Source: Mycobacterium stomatepiae
Lineage (GTDB): Bacteria > Actinomycetota > Actinomycetes > Mycobacteriales > Mycobacteriaceae
Direction: 5' to 3'
NCBI RefSeq assembly: GCF_010731715.1
Contig: NZ_AP022587.1
Span: 1,860,001-1,924,000 of the forward strand
DNA length: 64,000 bases
The translations under genes were made by a program, and so were the position numbers. The notes below the pieces were generated by a model. It was not told the origin of the DNA, did no database searches, and saw only the letters and a list, made by a program, of their open reading frames with translations. Positions 49,576-60,684 of the stretch are shown here, piece after piece (the stretch's first letter is position 1; each line of letters starts with the position of its first letter).

Positions 49576-50088
49576 ATGGGAACCAATCAGCGCGCGAGCA
49601 TCGTCATGTCCGACGATGAGATCGCGGACTTCGTCGTCAAGAGTCGCACCGGGACAATGGCCACCATTGGTGCCGACGGCCAGCCGCATTTGACCGCCAT
49701 GTGGTACGCCGTCGTCGACGGCGAGATCTGGCTGGAGACAAAAGCCAAGTCTCAGAAGGCGGTCAACCTGATCCGCGACCCACGAATCACCTTCCTGATC
49801 GAGGACGGCGACACCTACGACACACTGCGCGGGGTCTCGTTCGAAGGCGTCGCGGAGATCGTCGACGACCCGGACGTCGCACACCGGGTCGGGGTCAGCG
49901 TGTGGGAGCGCTACACCGGCCCCTACACCGACGAGATGAAGCCGATCGTCGAGCAGATGATGAACAAGCGAGTCTGCGTGCGCATCGTCGCGCGGCGGGC
50001 ACGCTCGTGGGATCACCGCAAACTTGGATTGCCGCCGATGCCGGTGGGTGGTTCCACCGCACCGGCCGTGCTGGGGACCGGCCAGTAA
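49576..50088 (+). CDS. PPOX-class, probably F420-dependent, flavin/deazaflavin protein (Rv2991 type)
   Basis: The product is 170 residues with the split-barrel fold pattern of pyridoxamine-oxidase-like proteins (RTGTMATIGADGQPHLTAMWY and an IEDGDTYDTLRGVSFEG stretch). It matches Rv2991, placed in the group binding F420 or flavin. The reaction is unknown. Its presence with cofC in the window fits an F420-producing organism. It stands alone between the repeat region and the tRNA genes, eight bases from tRNA-Glu on the opposite strand. Confidence 0.8.
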   Translation: MGTNQRASIVMSDDEIADFVVKSRTGTMATIGADGQPHLTAMWYAVVDGEIWLETKAKSQKAVNLIRDPRITFLIEDGDTYDTLRGVSFEGVAEIVDDPDVAHRVGVSVWERYTGPYTDEMKPIVEQMMNKRVCVRIVARRARSWDHRKLGLPPMPVGGSTAPAVLGTGQ

Positions 50089-50096
50089 AACTTTTG

Positions 50097-50169
50097 TAGC
50101 CCCGATGGGATTCGAACCCACGCTACCGCCGTGAGAGGGCGGCGTCCTAGGCCGCTAGACGACGGGGCC
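50097..50169 (-). tRNA. tRNA-Glu (anticodon CTC)
   Basis: The minus strand folds into a 73-nt cloverleaf: acceptor starting GGCCCCG, D arm with GTCTAGCGG, anticodon stem closing a loop CTCTCAC (anticodon CTC, reading GAG), and T arm with GTTCGAATC. The outermost acceptor pair would be G1-U72, a wobble. No CCA is encoded. tRNA-Gln lies upstream on the same strand and gltX further upstream, an order shared with M. tuberculosis. Confidence 0.95.
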
Positions 50170-50253
50170 AGAACCGATCCGAGCTACCAGCATAGCTCAC
50201 CCGACGGGGCCACCTAATCACTCGGCAGCCGCCTGGCAGACTGACGGACCTTG

Positions 50254-50325
50254 CTGGGGTACCAGGACTCGAACCTAGAATGGCTGAACCAGAATCAGCT
50301 GTGTTGCCAATTACACCATACCCCA
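50254..50325 (-). tRNA. tRNA-Gln (anticodon CTG)
   Basis: The minus strand folds into a 72-nt cloverleaf: acceptor TGGGGTA paired with TACCCCA, anticodon stem GCTGA/TCAGC around the loop TTCTGGT (anticodon CTG, reading CAG), and T arm with GGTTCGAGTCC. It is 84 bases upstream of tRNA-Glu and may be transcribed with it. Mycobacteria charge this tRNA with Glu first through GltX and then amidate it, so its place beside gltX is meaningful. Confidence 0.95.
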
Positions 50326-50438
50326 TTGGCTGCCTAAACCGCTGGTCAGAGCGATTTCCGCGGGCTAGTGCCAGCGCCTGAAGCCGCTCTGTCAGCTGTT
50401 GTGGGCCTTTACGAACCGCAGTGCAGAGTACCAAAGAT

Positions 50439-51905
50439 TCAGACGGCCCCCGCGCGCGCGGCCCGCAACCGCGTCAGGCTGCGGTCGGGCCCCAGCAGTT
50501 CCAGCGACTCGAACAGCGGCGGGCTGACCGTCGTCCCGGTCGCGGCAACCCGGATCGGGCCGAAGGCCTTGCGCGGTTTGAGCGCAAGGTCTTCGATCAG
50601 CGCCGCTTTGAGGGCCTCCTCGATGTCCGCCGTCGTCCAGTCCCTCACGCCGTCCAGCGCGGCCAGGGCGGCGTCCAACACCGCGGCCCCGTCCGGACCC
50701 AGCTCCTTGGCGGCTGCCTTGGGATCGATCGCGTATTCGTCGTCGTTGAGGAACTTCAGCAGATCCCACGCGTCGCCGAGCACCACGATGCGGGTCTGCA
50801 CCAGCTCGGCCGCGACGGCGAACGCCGCCTCGTCGAGTGTGGTGTCATGGCCGTGCACCGCGAAGTAGTCGCGCAGCCGGCCGGTGAAGTCGGCCACCTC
50901 GAGCATCCGAATGTGTTCGGCGTTGAGCGCGTCGGCCTTCTTCTGATCGAAGCGGGCCGGGTTGGAATTGACGTCGACGACATCGAACGCCGCGACCATC
51001 TCGGCCAGGCTGAACAGATCGTGATCGTCGGCGATCGCCCAGCCCAGCAGCGCAAGGTAATTCAGCAGACCTTCGGGGATGAAGCCCCGCTCGCGGTGGG
51101 CGAACAAATTGGATTGCGGGTCGCGCTTGGACAGCTTCTTGGTGCCCTCCCCCAATACCGTTGGCAGATGCGCGAATTCTGGAATGCGATCGGCCACTCC
51201 GATCCGGATCAACGCCTGGTACAACGCCAGCTGACGCGGCGTCGACGGCAGCAGGTCCTCGCCGCGCAGCACGTGGGTGACCTTCATCAGCGCGTCGTCG
51301 CACGGGTTGACCAAGGTATACAAGGGATCTCCGCTCGCGCGGGTCAAGGCGAAATCGGGCACCGAACCCGCCGCGAAGGTGGTGGTCCCGCGCACCAGGT
51401 CGTCCCACGCGAGATCTTCGTCGGGCATCCGCAACCGCACCACCGGCTTACGACCTTCGGCCAGGAACGCCGCGCGCTGCTCATCGGTCAGCTCGCGGTC
51501 GAAGTTGTCGTAGCCCAATTTGGGGTTGCGGCCGGCCGCGACATGACGGGCCTCGACCTCCTCCGGCGTCGAAAACGCATGGTAGGCCTCGCCCGCGGCG
51601 AGCAGCTTGTCCACCACCTCGCGGTAGATGTCGCCGCGCTCCGATTGCCGGTACGGGCCATAGGGTCCCCCGACCTCGGGCCCCTCGTCCCAATCCAGCC
51701 CGAGCCAGCGCAACGCGTCAAGCAGGGCCAGATAGCTTTCCTCGCTGTCGCGCTCGGCGTCGGTGTCCTCGATGCGAAAGACGAAGGTGCCTCCGGTGTG
51801 CCGGGCATAGGCCCAGTTGAACAGCGCGGTGCGGACCATCCCGACGTGCGGGGTGCCGGTGGGCGACGGGCAGAACCGGACCCGAACATCCGCCGGCGCG
51901 GTCAC
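50439..51905 (-). CDS. gltX: Glutamyl-tRNA synthetase
   Basis: The product is 488 residues with the class I signature [13 protein letters not shown] (HIGH-like) and KKLSKRD (KMSKS-like). It charges tRNA-Glu and, in mycobacteria, tRNA-Gln, the latter then corrected by GatCAB. Both substrate tRNAs are encoded directly downstream. The GTG start at 51905 overlaps the stop of the FAA-hydrolase gene; the longer open frame upstream lies in that gene and was rejected. Confidence 0.96.
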   Translation of the reverse strand: MTAPADVRVRFCPSPTGTPHVGMVRTALFNWAYARHTGGTFVFRIEDTDAERDSEESYLALLDALRWLGLDWDEGPEVGGPYGPYRQSERGDIYREVVDKLLAAGEAYHAFSTPEEVEARHVAAGRNPKLGYDNFDRELTDEQRAAFLAEGRKPVVRLRMPDEDLAWDDLVRGTTTFAAGSVPDFALTRASGDPLYTLVNPCDDALMKVTHVLRGEDLLPSTPRQLALYQALIRIGVADRIPEFAHLPTVLGEGTKKLSKRDPQSNLFAHRERGFIPEGLLNYLALLGWAIADDHDLFSLAEMVAAFDVVDVNSNPARFDQKKADALNAEHIRMLEVADFTGRLRDYFAVHGHDTTLDEAAFAVAAELVQTRIVVLGDAWDLLKFLNDDEYAIDPKAAAKELGPDGAAVLDAALAALDGVRDWTTADIEEALKAALIEDLALKPRKAFGPIRVAATGTTVSPPLFESLELLGPDRSLTRLRAARAGAV

Positions 51906-52711
51906 GACTTCCCTTTTCGGACCACGGGATTGGAGAGGGTGCCGATGCCCTCGATAGAGATGGAGACGACGTCGCCGTCCTCGATGGGGCCGACGCCCGC
52001 CGGGGTCCCGGTGAGAATCAGATCGCCCGGCAGCAGGGTCATCACCGCCGAGATCCATTCCAAGATCGCGCCGACGTCATGAATCAGCAGCGAGGTCCGG
52101 CTGTCCTGTTTGACTTGGCCGTTGACCTCGGTGCGCAGCGCGAGGTCGCCCGGGTCTAGAGGGCTCAAATCGGTGACGACCCACGGCCCGACCGGGCAGA
52201 AGGTGTCGTGGCCCTTGGCGCGAGTCCATTGGCCGTCGGCCTTTTGCTGATCGCGCGCCGACACGTCGTTGGCGATCGTGTAGCCCAGGATGTTGTCGGC
52301 GGCTTGGGCGGCGGCCACGTCCTTGCACGGACGGCCGATCACGACGGCCAGCTCCCCCTCGAAGTGCACGGGTGATGCGTTGGCGGGCAAGCGAATCGGC
52401 ACATTCGGCCCGATGATCGCGGTATTGGGCTTGAGGAAGATGATCGGATCCTCGGCGGCAGAACCAGTTCCGAAGTTCGCCATCTCGGCGATATGGTCGG
52501 CGTAATTCTTGCCGACGCAGACCACCTTGCCGGCAAGCATCGGCGCCAGTAGCCGGACGTCGGCGACCGGCCACGAGCGGCCGGTGAACGTCGGCGTGCC
52601 GAACGGGTGCTCGGCGATCTCACGGGCAGTCATCGCGCTGGGATCCTCCAGCGGACCCTCGATGCTGACAAAGGAGACACCATCCGGACTGGCGATTCGA
52701 CCTAGGCGCAT
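51902..52711 (-). CDS. FAA-hydrolase-family protein (Rv2993c type)
   Basis: The product is 269 residues with the FAH core: [24 protein letters not shown] with the metal-binding glutamates, [12 protein letters not shown] and [13 protein letters not shown]. Family members act on 2-oxo acids, for example hydroxyheptadienedioate isomerases, fumarylpyruvate hydrolases or oxaloacetate decarboxylases. Which applies here cannot be told. It overlaps gltX by four bases downstream, so the pair is co-transcribed, and it is divergent from the MFS gene. Confidence 0.88.
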   Translation of the reverse strand: MRLGRIASPDGVSFVSIEGPLEDPSAMTAREIAEHPFGTPTFTGRSWPVADVRLLAPMLAGKVVCVGKNYADHIAEMANFGTGSAAEDPIIFLKPNTAIIGPNVPIRLPANASPVHFEGELAVVIGRPCKDVAAAQAADNILGYTIANDVSARDQQKADGQWTRAKGHDTFCPVGPWVVTDLSPLDPGDLALRTEVNGQVKQDSRTSLLIHDVGAILEWISAVMTLLPGDLILTGTPAGVGPIEDGDVVSISIEGIGTLSNPVVRKGKS

Positions 52712-52773
52712 TCACCAAAGCCTAGTGAGCCCGATTCGGCCGGGCGGGACGGGCCGTGTGCGAGCATGAGCGA

Positions 52774-54078
52774 ATGCCCATGGACCGGCAGGTTACGGGC
52801 CAACTGAGCGCCGGCGCACGCTGGTCGATCATGCTCATCTCGCTGTGGGTGACGGCGAGTTCGTTCCTCTTCATCAACGGCATCGCCTTCCTGATTCCCG
52901 CGCTCGAGGCCAAGCGCGGAATCCCGCTGACCGAAGCCAGCCTGCTGGCGTCGATGCCCAGCTGGGGCATGGTCGTGACGCTGATCGGTTGGGGCTACGT
53001 GCTCGATCGCGTCGGTGAGCGACTGGTGCTGACTCTGGGCTCGGCGCTCACCGCGGCAGCGACTTATGCCGCGGCCACGGCCGACTCGATGTTGTTGATC
53101 GGTGCCTATCTGTTTCTGGGGGGCATGGCCGCCGCGAGTTGCAACACCGCCGGCGGCCGGCTGGTGTCGGCCTGGTTTCCGCCACACCTGCGCGGCCTGG
53201 CCATGGGCATCCGCCAGACCGCCCAGCCGTTGGGTATTGCCCTGGGCGCATTGGTGATGCCCGAACTCGCCGAACACGGTCTGCGCGCCGGGCTGATGTT
53301 CCCGGCGTTCGCGTGCAGCGTCGCGGCGGTGGCCAGCGCGATCGGAATCGTCGACCCGCCGCGCAAATCCCGGCAGGTGGCCACCGAACAGGAATTGGCC
53401 AGCCCATACCGGGGATCGTTGGTGCTGTGGCGAATCCACGCGGTGGCGGGGCTGCTGATGATGCCGCAGACCATGACCGTGACGTTCATGCTGGTATGGC
53501 TGATGAGACACCATGGCTGGTCGATCGCCGAGGCCGGCGGTGTGGTCACGCTGTCTCAGTTCATCGGTGCGCTGGGCCGTATCGCGGTGGGCCGGTGGTC
53601 GGACCGGGTCGGCTCGCGAATGCGACCGCTGCGCATCGTCGCGATCGCCGCCACCCTGGCGTTGTTGCTGCTTACGCTCGCCGACGACGGCGATTGGGGC
53701 TTCGAAGTGCCGGTGATGATCGCCGTTTCGGTGATCGCGGTGCTGGACAACGGATTGGAAGCCACGGCGATCACCGAATTCGCCGGGGCGTTCTGGAGCG
53801 GACGCGCGCTGGGAATCCAGAACACCACGCAGCGGCTGGTGGCCGCCGCGGGCGCTCCGCTGTTCGGTGTCCTGATCGACGCGGCCAGATATCCGACGGC
53901 GTGGGCGTTGTGCGGCCTGTTCCCGTTGGTGGCAATACCGTTGGTGCCGGCCAAGCTGCTGCCTCCGGGTTTGGCAGCTACAGCCCGGCCGCCATCAGTT
54001 CGCCGATCTCGGTGGTGGAGCGCCGTTCGTTCCCCCGAGAAGCCAGATACGTCTCGACGGCCCGGTCCACCCGGCTAG
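52774..54078 (+). CDS. MFS transporter (Rv2994 type)
   Basis: The product is about 434 residues with twelve predicted membrane helices, the MFS loop motif [10 protein letters not shown] between helices 2 and 3, and a long basic C-terminal tail. The tail is read from DNA that overlaps leuB antisense for 101 bases, so either the overlap is genuine or the true protein is not so long. The substrate is unknown. Start options are GTG 52756 and ATG 52774 or 52780, with no clear ribosome-binding site. Confidence 0.8.
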   Translation: MPMDRQVTGQLSAGARWSIMLISLWVTASSFLFINGIAFLIPALEAKRGIPLTEASLLASMPSWGMVVTLIGWGYVLDRVGERLVLTLGSALTAAATYAAATADSMLLIGAYLFLGGMAAASCNTAGGRLVSAWFPPHLRGLAMGIRQTAQPLGIALGALVMPELAEHGLRAGLMFPAFACSVAAVASAIGIVDPPRKSRQVATEQELASPYRGSLVLWRIHAVAGLLMMPQTMTVTFMLVWLMRHHGWSIAEAGGVVTLSQFIGALGRIAVGRWSDRVGSRMRPLRIVAIAATLALLLLTLADDGDWGFEVPVMIAVSVIAVLDNGLEATAITEFAGAFWSGRALGIQNTTQRLVAAAGAPLFGVLIDAARYPTAWALCGLFPLVAIPLVPAKLLPPGLAATARPPSVRRSRWWSAVRSPEKPDTSRRPGPPG

Positions 54079-54988
54079 CCGCCTCGGTGTCGCCGAGGTG
54101 GGCAAGCAGCAGCCCCACCGAAAGGATGGCCGCGGTCGGATCGGCGATGCCCTTGCCCGCGATGTCGGGTGCGCTGCCGTGCACCGGCTCGAACATCGAC
54201 GGATTGGTCCGGGTGGCATCGATATTTCCACTGGCGGCCAAGCCAATTCCGCCCGATACCGCGGCGGCGATGTCGGTGATGATGTCGCCGAACAGATTGT
54301 CGGTCACGATCACGTCGAATCGTCCGGGGTCGGTGACCAGGAAGATGGTGGCGGCGTCGACGTGTTGATAGGCCACCTCGACGTCGGGATACTCCGCGCC
54401 GACCTCGGCGAAGACTCGCGACCACAGCTTGCCGGCGAAAGCCAGCACGTTGCTCTTGTGCACCAACGTCAGATGCTTGCGCCGCTGCCGGGCCCGCTCG
54501 AACGCGTCCACCACGACGCGACGCACCCCGAACGCGGTGCTGACGCTGACCTCGGTGGCCACCTCGTGGACGGTTCCCGCCCGGATCGCGCCACCGTTGC
54601 CGGTGTAGGGGCCTTCGGTTCCCTCGCGCACCACCACGAAATCGATGGCGGGATCTCCCGCTAGGGGGCTGCTGACGCCCTTGTACAGCTTGGCCGGCCG
54701 CAGATTGACGTGGTGGTCGAGTTCAAAACGCAGGCGCAGCAACAGCCCTCGCTCCAGCACTCCGCTGGGCACCGACGGGTCACCGATCGCCCCGAGCAGG
54801 ATCGCGTCGTGCTCGCGCAGCTCGGTCAGCGCCGACTCCGGCAGCAGCTCGCCGGTGGCGTGGAAACGCCGTGCGCCCAGGTCGTATTCGGTCTTCTGCA
54901 CACCCGGCTTGACCGCGTCAAGCACCTTGACCGCTTCGGCGACTACCTCCGGCCCGATCCCGTCGCCGCCGATGATCGCCAATTTCAT
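53978..54988 (-). CDS. leuB: 3-isopropylmalate dehydrogenase
   Basis: The product is 336 residues with the start [14 protein letters not shown], the active-site [14 protein letters not shown] region, the VHKSNVL Lys and the cofactor segment [19 protein letters not shown]. It oxidises and decarboxylates 3-isopropylmalate in leucine synthesis. The ATG overlaps the serA stop (ATGA), so both are translated from one message. Its 3' end overlaps the convergent MFS gene. Confidence 0.97.
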   Translation of the reverse strand: MKLAIIGGDGIGPEVVAEAVKVLDAVKPGVQKTEYDLGARRFHATGELLPESALTELREHDAILLGAIGDPSVPSGVLERGLLLRLRFELDHHVNLRPAKLYKGVSSPLAGDPAIDFVVVREGTEGPYTGNGGAIRAGTVHEVATEVSVSTAFGVRRVVVDAFERARQRRKHLTLVHKSNVLAFAGKLWSRVFAEVGAEYPDVEVAYQHVDAATIFLVTDPGRFDVIVTDNLFGDIITDIAAAVSGGIGLAASGNIDATRTNPSMFEPVHGSAPDIAGKGIADPTAAILSVGLLLAHLGDTEAASRVDRAVETYLASRGNERRSTTEIGELMAAGL

Positions 54989-56571
54989 GACAGGTCAACC
55001 ACTTCCAGCTTGTTGGCGCCGACGGCGGTCGCGATCTCGGATCGGACGTCGCCAGGCACGTCGCGGTCGAGCCGCAGCAGAATCGTCGCGCTCGAGCCTT
55101 CGGCGTCCTCGGAGAGCTGTGCGGCTTGGATATTCACCCCGGCCGCACCCAGCAGCGTGCCGATCTTGCCCAGCGCCCCGGGCTGGTCGGCGTAGTTGAT
55201 CACGAGGTTGATGCCCTGGGCCCGCAGATCGAAGTTGCGGCCATTGATCTGCACGATCTTCTCGACCAGCTGCGGACCCGACAAGGTGCCCGCGACGTTG
55301 ATCCGCGAGCCGTCGTGGCCGGCCACCCGCACGTCGAGGACGCTGCGGTGGTTGGGGCTTTCCGAGGCCGTGCTGATCTCGGCCGTCACACCGCGCTCGG
55401 CGGCCAGCGCAGGCGCGTTGACGAAGGTGACCGGGTCCTCGACGACCGCCGAGAACAAACCGCACAGCGCCGAAAGCTTCAGCACCTCAACATCTTCGGA
55501 GGCCAGCTCGCCGCGCGCCTGCACCGACAGCGAGGTGGGAGCGCCATCGGTGAGCGCCGCCGCCAGCAGTCCGAGCTTGCGCGCCAGGTCCAGCCAGGGC
55601 GCCACCTCCTCGTTGACCACGCCGCCGCCGACATTGACCGCGTCGGGCACGAATTCCCCGGCCAGCGCCAGTCGCACGCTCTCGGCGACGTCGGTGCCGG
55701 CCCGATCCTGGGCCTCGGAGGTGGATGCCCCCAAGTGTGGCGTCACCACCACTTCCGGCAGCTCGAAAAGCGGGCTGTCGGTGCAGGGTTCGGTGGAGAA
55801 GACGTCCAGGCCGGCCGCGCGCACGTGGCCGCTGCCGATCGCTTCGGCCAGCGCCGCCTCGTCCACCAGGCCGCCGCGGGCGGCGTTGACGATGATGACG
55901 CCGGGCTTCGTCTTGGCCAGCGCCTCCTTGTCGATCAATCCGGCCGTCTCGGGCGTCTTGGGCAGGTGCACCGAGATGAAGTCGGCGCGGGCCAGCAAAT
56001 CGTCCAGGGCCAGCAGTTCGATGCCGAGCTGAGCGGCGCGAGCCGGCGACACGTACGGGTCATAGGCAACGATGTGGGTGCCGAAGGCCTCGATGCGCGC
56101 GGCGACCAGCTGGCCGATGCGGCCCAGCCCGACGATGCCGACCGTCTTGCCGAAGATTTCGGTGCCGTTGAACTTCGACCGCTTCCAGGTGTGTTCTCGC
56201 AAGGTGGCGTCGGCGGCGGGGACCTGGCGCGCCGCGGACAGCAGCAGCGCCAGGGCGTGCTCGGCGGCGCTGTGGATGTTCGACGTGGGCGCGTTGACGA
56301 CCAGCACGCCGCGCTCGGTGGCGGCATCGACGTCGACGTTGTCCAGGCCGACTCCGGCGCGGGCGACGATCTTGAGCTTGGGGGCGGCGGCCAGTACCTC
56401 GGCGTCGACCGTGGTGGCCGAACGCACCAGCAGCGCGTCGGCCTCGGGCACCGCGGCCAGCAGCTTCTCGCGATCCGGACCGTCGACCCAGCGCACCTCG
56501 ACCTGGTCGCCCAGGGCGGCAACAGTTGATTCGGCGAGTTTGTCGGCGATTAACACAACAGGCAAGTTCAC
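54985..56571 (-). CDS. serA: D-3-phosphoglycerate dehydrogenase
   Basis: The product is 528 residues, the long SerA type: catalytic and NAD domain ([17 protein letters not shown]), a middle ASB domain and a C-terminal ACT domain ([20 protein letters not shown]). It catalyses the first step of serine synthesis from 3-phosphoglycerate and is feedback-inhibited by serine through the ACT domain. It is upstream of leuB with a four-base overlap and divergent from the FAD-protein gene. Confidence 0.97.
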   Translation of the reverse strand: MNLPVVLIADKLAESTVAALGDQVEVRWVDGPDREKLLAAVPEADALLVRSATTVDAEVLAAAPKLKIVARAGVGLDNVDVDAATERGVLVVNAPTSNIHSAAEHALALLLSAARQVPAADATLREHTWKRSKFNGTEIFGKTVGIVGLGRIGQLVAARIEAFGTHIVAYDPYVSPARAAQLGIELLALDDLLARADFISVHLPKTPETAGLIDKEALAKTKPGVIIVNAARGGLVDEAALAEAIGSGHVRAAGLDVFSTEPCTDSPLFELPEVVVTPHLGASTSEAQDRAGTDVAESVRLALAGEFVPDAVNVGGGVVNEEVAPWLDLARKLGLLAAALTDGAPTSLSVQARGELASEDVEVLKLSALCGLFSAVVEDPVTFVNAPALAAERGVTAEISTASESPNHRSVLDVRVAGHDGSRINVAGTLSGPQLVEKIVQINGRNFDLRAQGINLVINYADQPGALGKIGTLLGAAGVNIQAAQLSEDAEGSSATILLRLDRDVPGDVRSEIATAVGANKLEVVDLS

Positions 56572-56600
56572 GCGGCCAGCCTATCGGCTGTAATAAGGCG

Positions 56601-58058
56601 GTGGACGTCACCGCCGTCGGTAGCGGGCCCAACGGGTTGAGCGCCGCCGTCATCTGCGCACGCGCGGGACTCAAAGTGCAGGTCGTCGAGGCCCAGCCCA
56701 CGTTGGGCGGCGGTGCCCGCACCGCGGCCGACCCAGAATTTCCCGGAGTCCAACACGACATCTGCTCGGCGGTGCACCCGCTGGCGCTGGCGTCGCCGTT
56801 CTTCGCGGAGTTCGACCTGCCCGCCCGCGGCGTGCAGCTGGCGGTCGGCGACATCGCCTACGCCAACCCGCTGCCGGGCCGGCCCGCCGCGATCGCCTAC
56901 CGCGACCTCGAACGCACCTGCGCCGAGCTGTCCGACGGCGCATCCTGGCGGCGGCTGCTGGGCCCGCTGGTGACGGACTGGCGTGCCGTCGTGGAATTGC
57001 TGCTCGGCGACAAACGATCGGTGCCCGGTTCGTTGCCGTCGGCGCTGCGCCTGGGGTTGCGGATGGCGGCTCAGGGCACGCCGGCGTGGGGATCGTTGAC
57101 CGGTGACGACGGTCGCGCCCTGTTCACCGGCGTTGCCGCCCATGTGCTTTCGCGCATGCCGTCGCTGACCGCCGCCGGGGCCGGCTTGATGCTGGCGACG
57201 CTGGCCCATGCGGTCGGCTGGCCGATTCCGGTGGGCGGCAGCCAGGCGATCACCGACGCGCTGATCGCCGACCTGCGCGCGCACGGCGGCGAGGTGATCG
57301 CCGGCGTCGAAATCACTTCCCCTCCTGGGCCGCCGGCCTCAGTCGTGGTGTTCGACACGGCGCCGACCGCGCTGCTGCGGATATACGGCCGGAGTCCAGC
57401 GTTGCCGGATCGCTACGCTAAGGCGTTGGGCCGCTATCGCTTTGGCCCCGGCGTCGCCAAAGTAGACTTCGTGCTCAGTGACGAGATTCCCTGGTCGGAT
57501 CCACGCCTGAGCCAGGCTCCCACCCTGCACCTGGGCGGCGGCCGGGAACAGATGGCGCTCGCCGAGAAGGAGATCGCGGCCGGACGTCACGCGCAGTGGC
57601 CGATGGTGCTGGCCGCCGCCTCGCACGTCGCCGATCCCGGGCGCATCGATGCCGCGGGCCGCCGTCCGTTCTGGACGTATGCCCACGTCCCGTCTGGTTC
57701 GCCCCTCGATGCGACCGAGGTCGTCACCGCGACCATCGAGCAATTCGCCCCCGGCTTTCGCGACGTCGTCCTCGCCGCCTGCGCGATACCCGCCGCCCGC
57801 CTGAGCGACCACAACGCCAACTACGTCGGCGGCGACATCGGGGTGGGCGCAAACTCCGCGTGGCGCGCGATCGCCGGTCCCACGCCGCGGTTAAATCCTT
57901 GGCGCACACCGATTCCGCGGGTGTATCTGCGTTCGGCGGCCACCCCGCCCGGCGGCGGCGTGCACGGCATGGCCGGCTACTTCGCCGCGCGCACCCTGTT
58001 GCGCCGGGAATTCGGCATCGACACGCTGCCCTTTTTGGGGCCCACCTCTCGAGCCTAA
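56601..58058 (+). CDS. FAD-dependent phytoene-desaturase/amine-oxidase-like protein (Rv2997 type)
   Basis: The product is 485 residues. The N-terminus has the FAD-binding motif VGSGPNGLSAAVICARAGLKVQVVE (seen as GSGPNGLS) with GGGARTA nearby, and a GGGVHGM segment near the C-terminus closes the FAD site, as in carotenoid desaturase relatives. The actual substrate is unknown. The GTG at 56601 is preferred; the open frame to 56526 runs into the divergent serA start. wrbA follows in the same direction after 10 bases. Confidence 0.84.
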   Translation: MDVTAVGSGPNGLSAAVICARAGLKVQVVEAQPTLGGGARTAADPEFPGVQHDICSAVHPLALASPFFAEFDLPARGVQLAVGDIAYANPLPGRPAAIAYRDLERTCAELSDGASWRRLLGPLVTDWRAVVELLLGDKRSVPGSLPSALRLGLRMAAQGTPAWGSLTGDDGRALFTGVAAHVLSRMPSLTAAGAGLMLATLAHAVGWPIPVGGSQAITDALIADLRAHGGEVIAGVEITSPPGPPASVVVFDTAPTALLRIYGRSPALPDRYAKALGRYRFGPGVAKVDFVLSDEIPWSDPRLSQAPTLHLGGGREQMALAEKEIAAGRHAQWPMVLAAASHVADPGRIDAAGRRPFWTYAHVPSGSPLDATEVVTATIEQFAPGFRDVVLAACAIPAARLSDHNANYVGGDIGVGANSAWRAIAGPTPRLNPWRTPIPRVYLRSAATPPGGGVHGMAGYFAARTLLRREFGIDTLPFLGPTSRA

Positions 58059-58068
58059 GCTAACGCCC

Positions 58069-58668
58069 GTGACCAAACTCGCGATCATCTATTACTCGGC
58101 CACCGGCCACGGCACCGCGATGGCCAACCGCGTCGCCGCAGCGGCCGAGGCAGCCGGCGCCGAGGTCCGGGTACGCCACGTCGCGGAGACGCGCGACCCG
58201 GAATCGTTCGCGCAGAACCCGGCGTGGACGGCGAACTACAACACCACCAAGGATCTGCCCGCGGCCACCGGTGATGACATCGTGTGGGCTGACGCCGTGA
58301 TCTTCGGCTCACCCACCCGGTTCGGCTCACCGGCGGCGCAGTTGCGCGACTTCCTCGACTCGCTCGGCGGACTGTGGGCCGACGGCAAGCTGGCCGACAA
58401 GGTGTACGCGGGCTTCACGTCCTCGAACACCGCGCACGGCGGTCAGGAGACCACCCTCGTCGCGCTCTACTTCACGCTGATGCACTTCGGCGGCATCCTG
58501 GTGCCACCCGGGTACACCGATCCGTCGAAGTTCGTCGACGGCAATCCCTACGGCGCCAGCCTGGTCACCACGCATGACAACATCGAGGACATCGGCGACG
58601 TCGCCGGCACGGCGCTGGAACACCTGGCCCGCCGGGTCGTTTCGGTCGCCGGCCGACTGACCTCGTAG
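58069..58668 (+). CDS. wrbA: NAD(P)H:quinone oxidoreductase, WrbA type
   Basis: The product is 199 residues with the flavodoxin-like FMN loop YYSATGHGTAMA, the FGSPTRFGSP motif and the GGQETT segment typical of WrbA. These enzymes reduce quinones by two electrons, avoiding semiquinone radicals. It starts with GTG at 58069, 10 bases after the FAD-protein gene, and is likely co-transcribed. It abuts the convergent SnoaL-like gene. Confidence 0.92.
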   Translation: MTKLAIIYYSATGHGTAMANRVAAAAEAAGAEVRVRHVAETRDPESFAQNPAWTANYNTTKDLPAATGDDIVWADAVIFGSPTRFGSPAAQLRDFLDSLGGLWADGKLADKVYAGFTSSNTAHGGQETTLVALYFTLMHFGGILVPPGYTDPSKFVDGNPYGASLVTTHDNIEDIGDVAGTALEHLARRVVSVAGRLTS

Positions 58669-59022
58669 CTATCTGACCGAATACGTCCCGGCGCCTTCGA
58701 CTATCAGGCCACCGCTGAACCGGAGCACTTCACTAACGAGGCCACCATCTTGGTTGCGGTAGGCGATGACGATGGTGTCGACGCCCAGATAGACGTCCTC
58801 GATATGGAAGTGCAGGTTGGGAACCTGCTGTAACGCCAGCGCCCAGTACCGTCGCAGCTCTGACTTGCCGCGAACGACTCCAGAGCTTCCCGGCACGACC
58901 CTGGCGGCGACCGGCGACGTGAACACCACGTCGTCGTGAAAGTGCCCGAGCACTGCCTCCACGTCGTGTGCGTTCCACGCGTCGACCCACTGCTTGCTGA
59001 AGCCGACCGCATCAGGGTTCAC
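58669..59022 (-). CDS. SnoaL-like/NTF2-fold protein
   Basis: The product is 117 residues with the SnoaL pattern WVDAWNAHDVEAVLGHFHDDVVFTSP and a C-terminal strand pattern ending in VEGAGTYSV. Such proteins are small dehydratases, isomerases or of unknown role. The GTG at 59022 has AGG upstream; an ATG-like start at 59058 would add twelve residues read from the neighbouring hairpin region. The nested hairpin at 59046-59105 is just upstream. Confidence 0.75.
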   Translation of the reverse strand: MNPDAVGFSKQWVDAWNAHDVEAVLGHFHDDVVFTSPVAARVVPGSSGVVRGKSELRRYWALALQQVPNLHFHIEDVYLGVDTIVIAYRNQDGGLVSEVLRFSGGLIVEGAGTYSVR

Positions 59023-59045
59023 TCGGGCACCTGTCTTCCTAAGCC

Positions 59046-59105
59046 GCCGAACGTGCACTCACCGCGAGAAAATCGCGAAAATCTCGCCCTGAGTGCACGT
59101 TCGGC
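59046..59105. repeat. 60-bp nested palindrome after ilvC
   Basis: GCCGAACGTGCACTCA (59046-59061) and its exact reverse complement (59090-59105) enclose a second inverted repeat GCGAGA/TCTCGC (59064-59069 and 59082-59087) around a TCGCGA core (59073-59078). It begins eight bases past the ilvC stop and precedes the SnoaL-like gene. It can fold into one long interrupted hairpin, and may end the ilv transcript or be a dispersed palindromic repeat. Confidence 0.85.
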
Positions 59106-59113
59106 GCGCGAAG

Positions 59114-60683
<1,570 letters not shown>

Positions 60684-60684
60684 A

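Noticed and set aside
58669..59105. Nested palindrome as the operator of the SnoaL-like gene
   Set aside because: It is much larger than a usual operator and follows ilvC directly; terminator or repeat is more likely, though not excluded.
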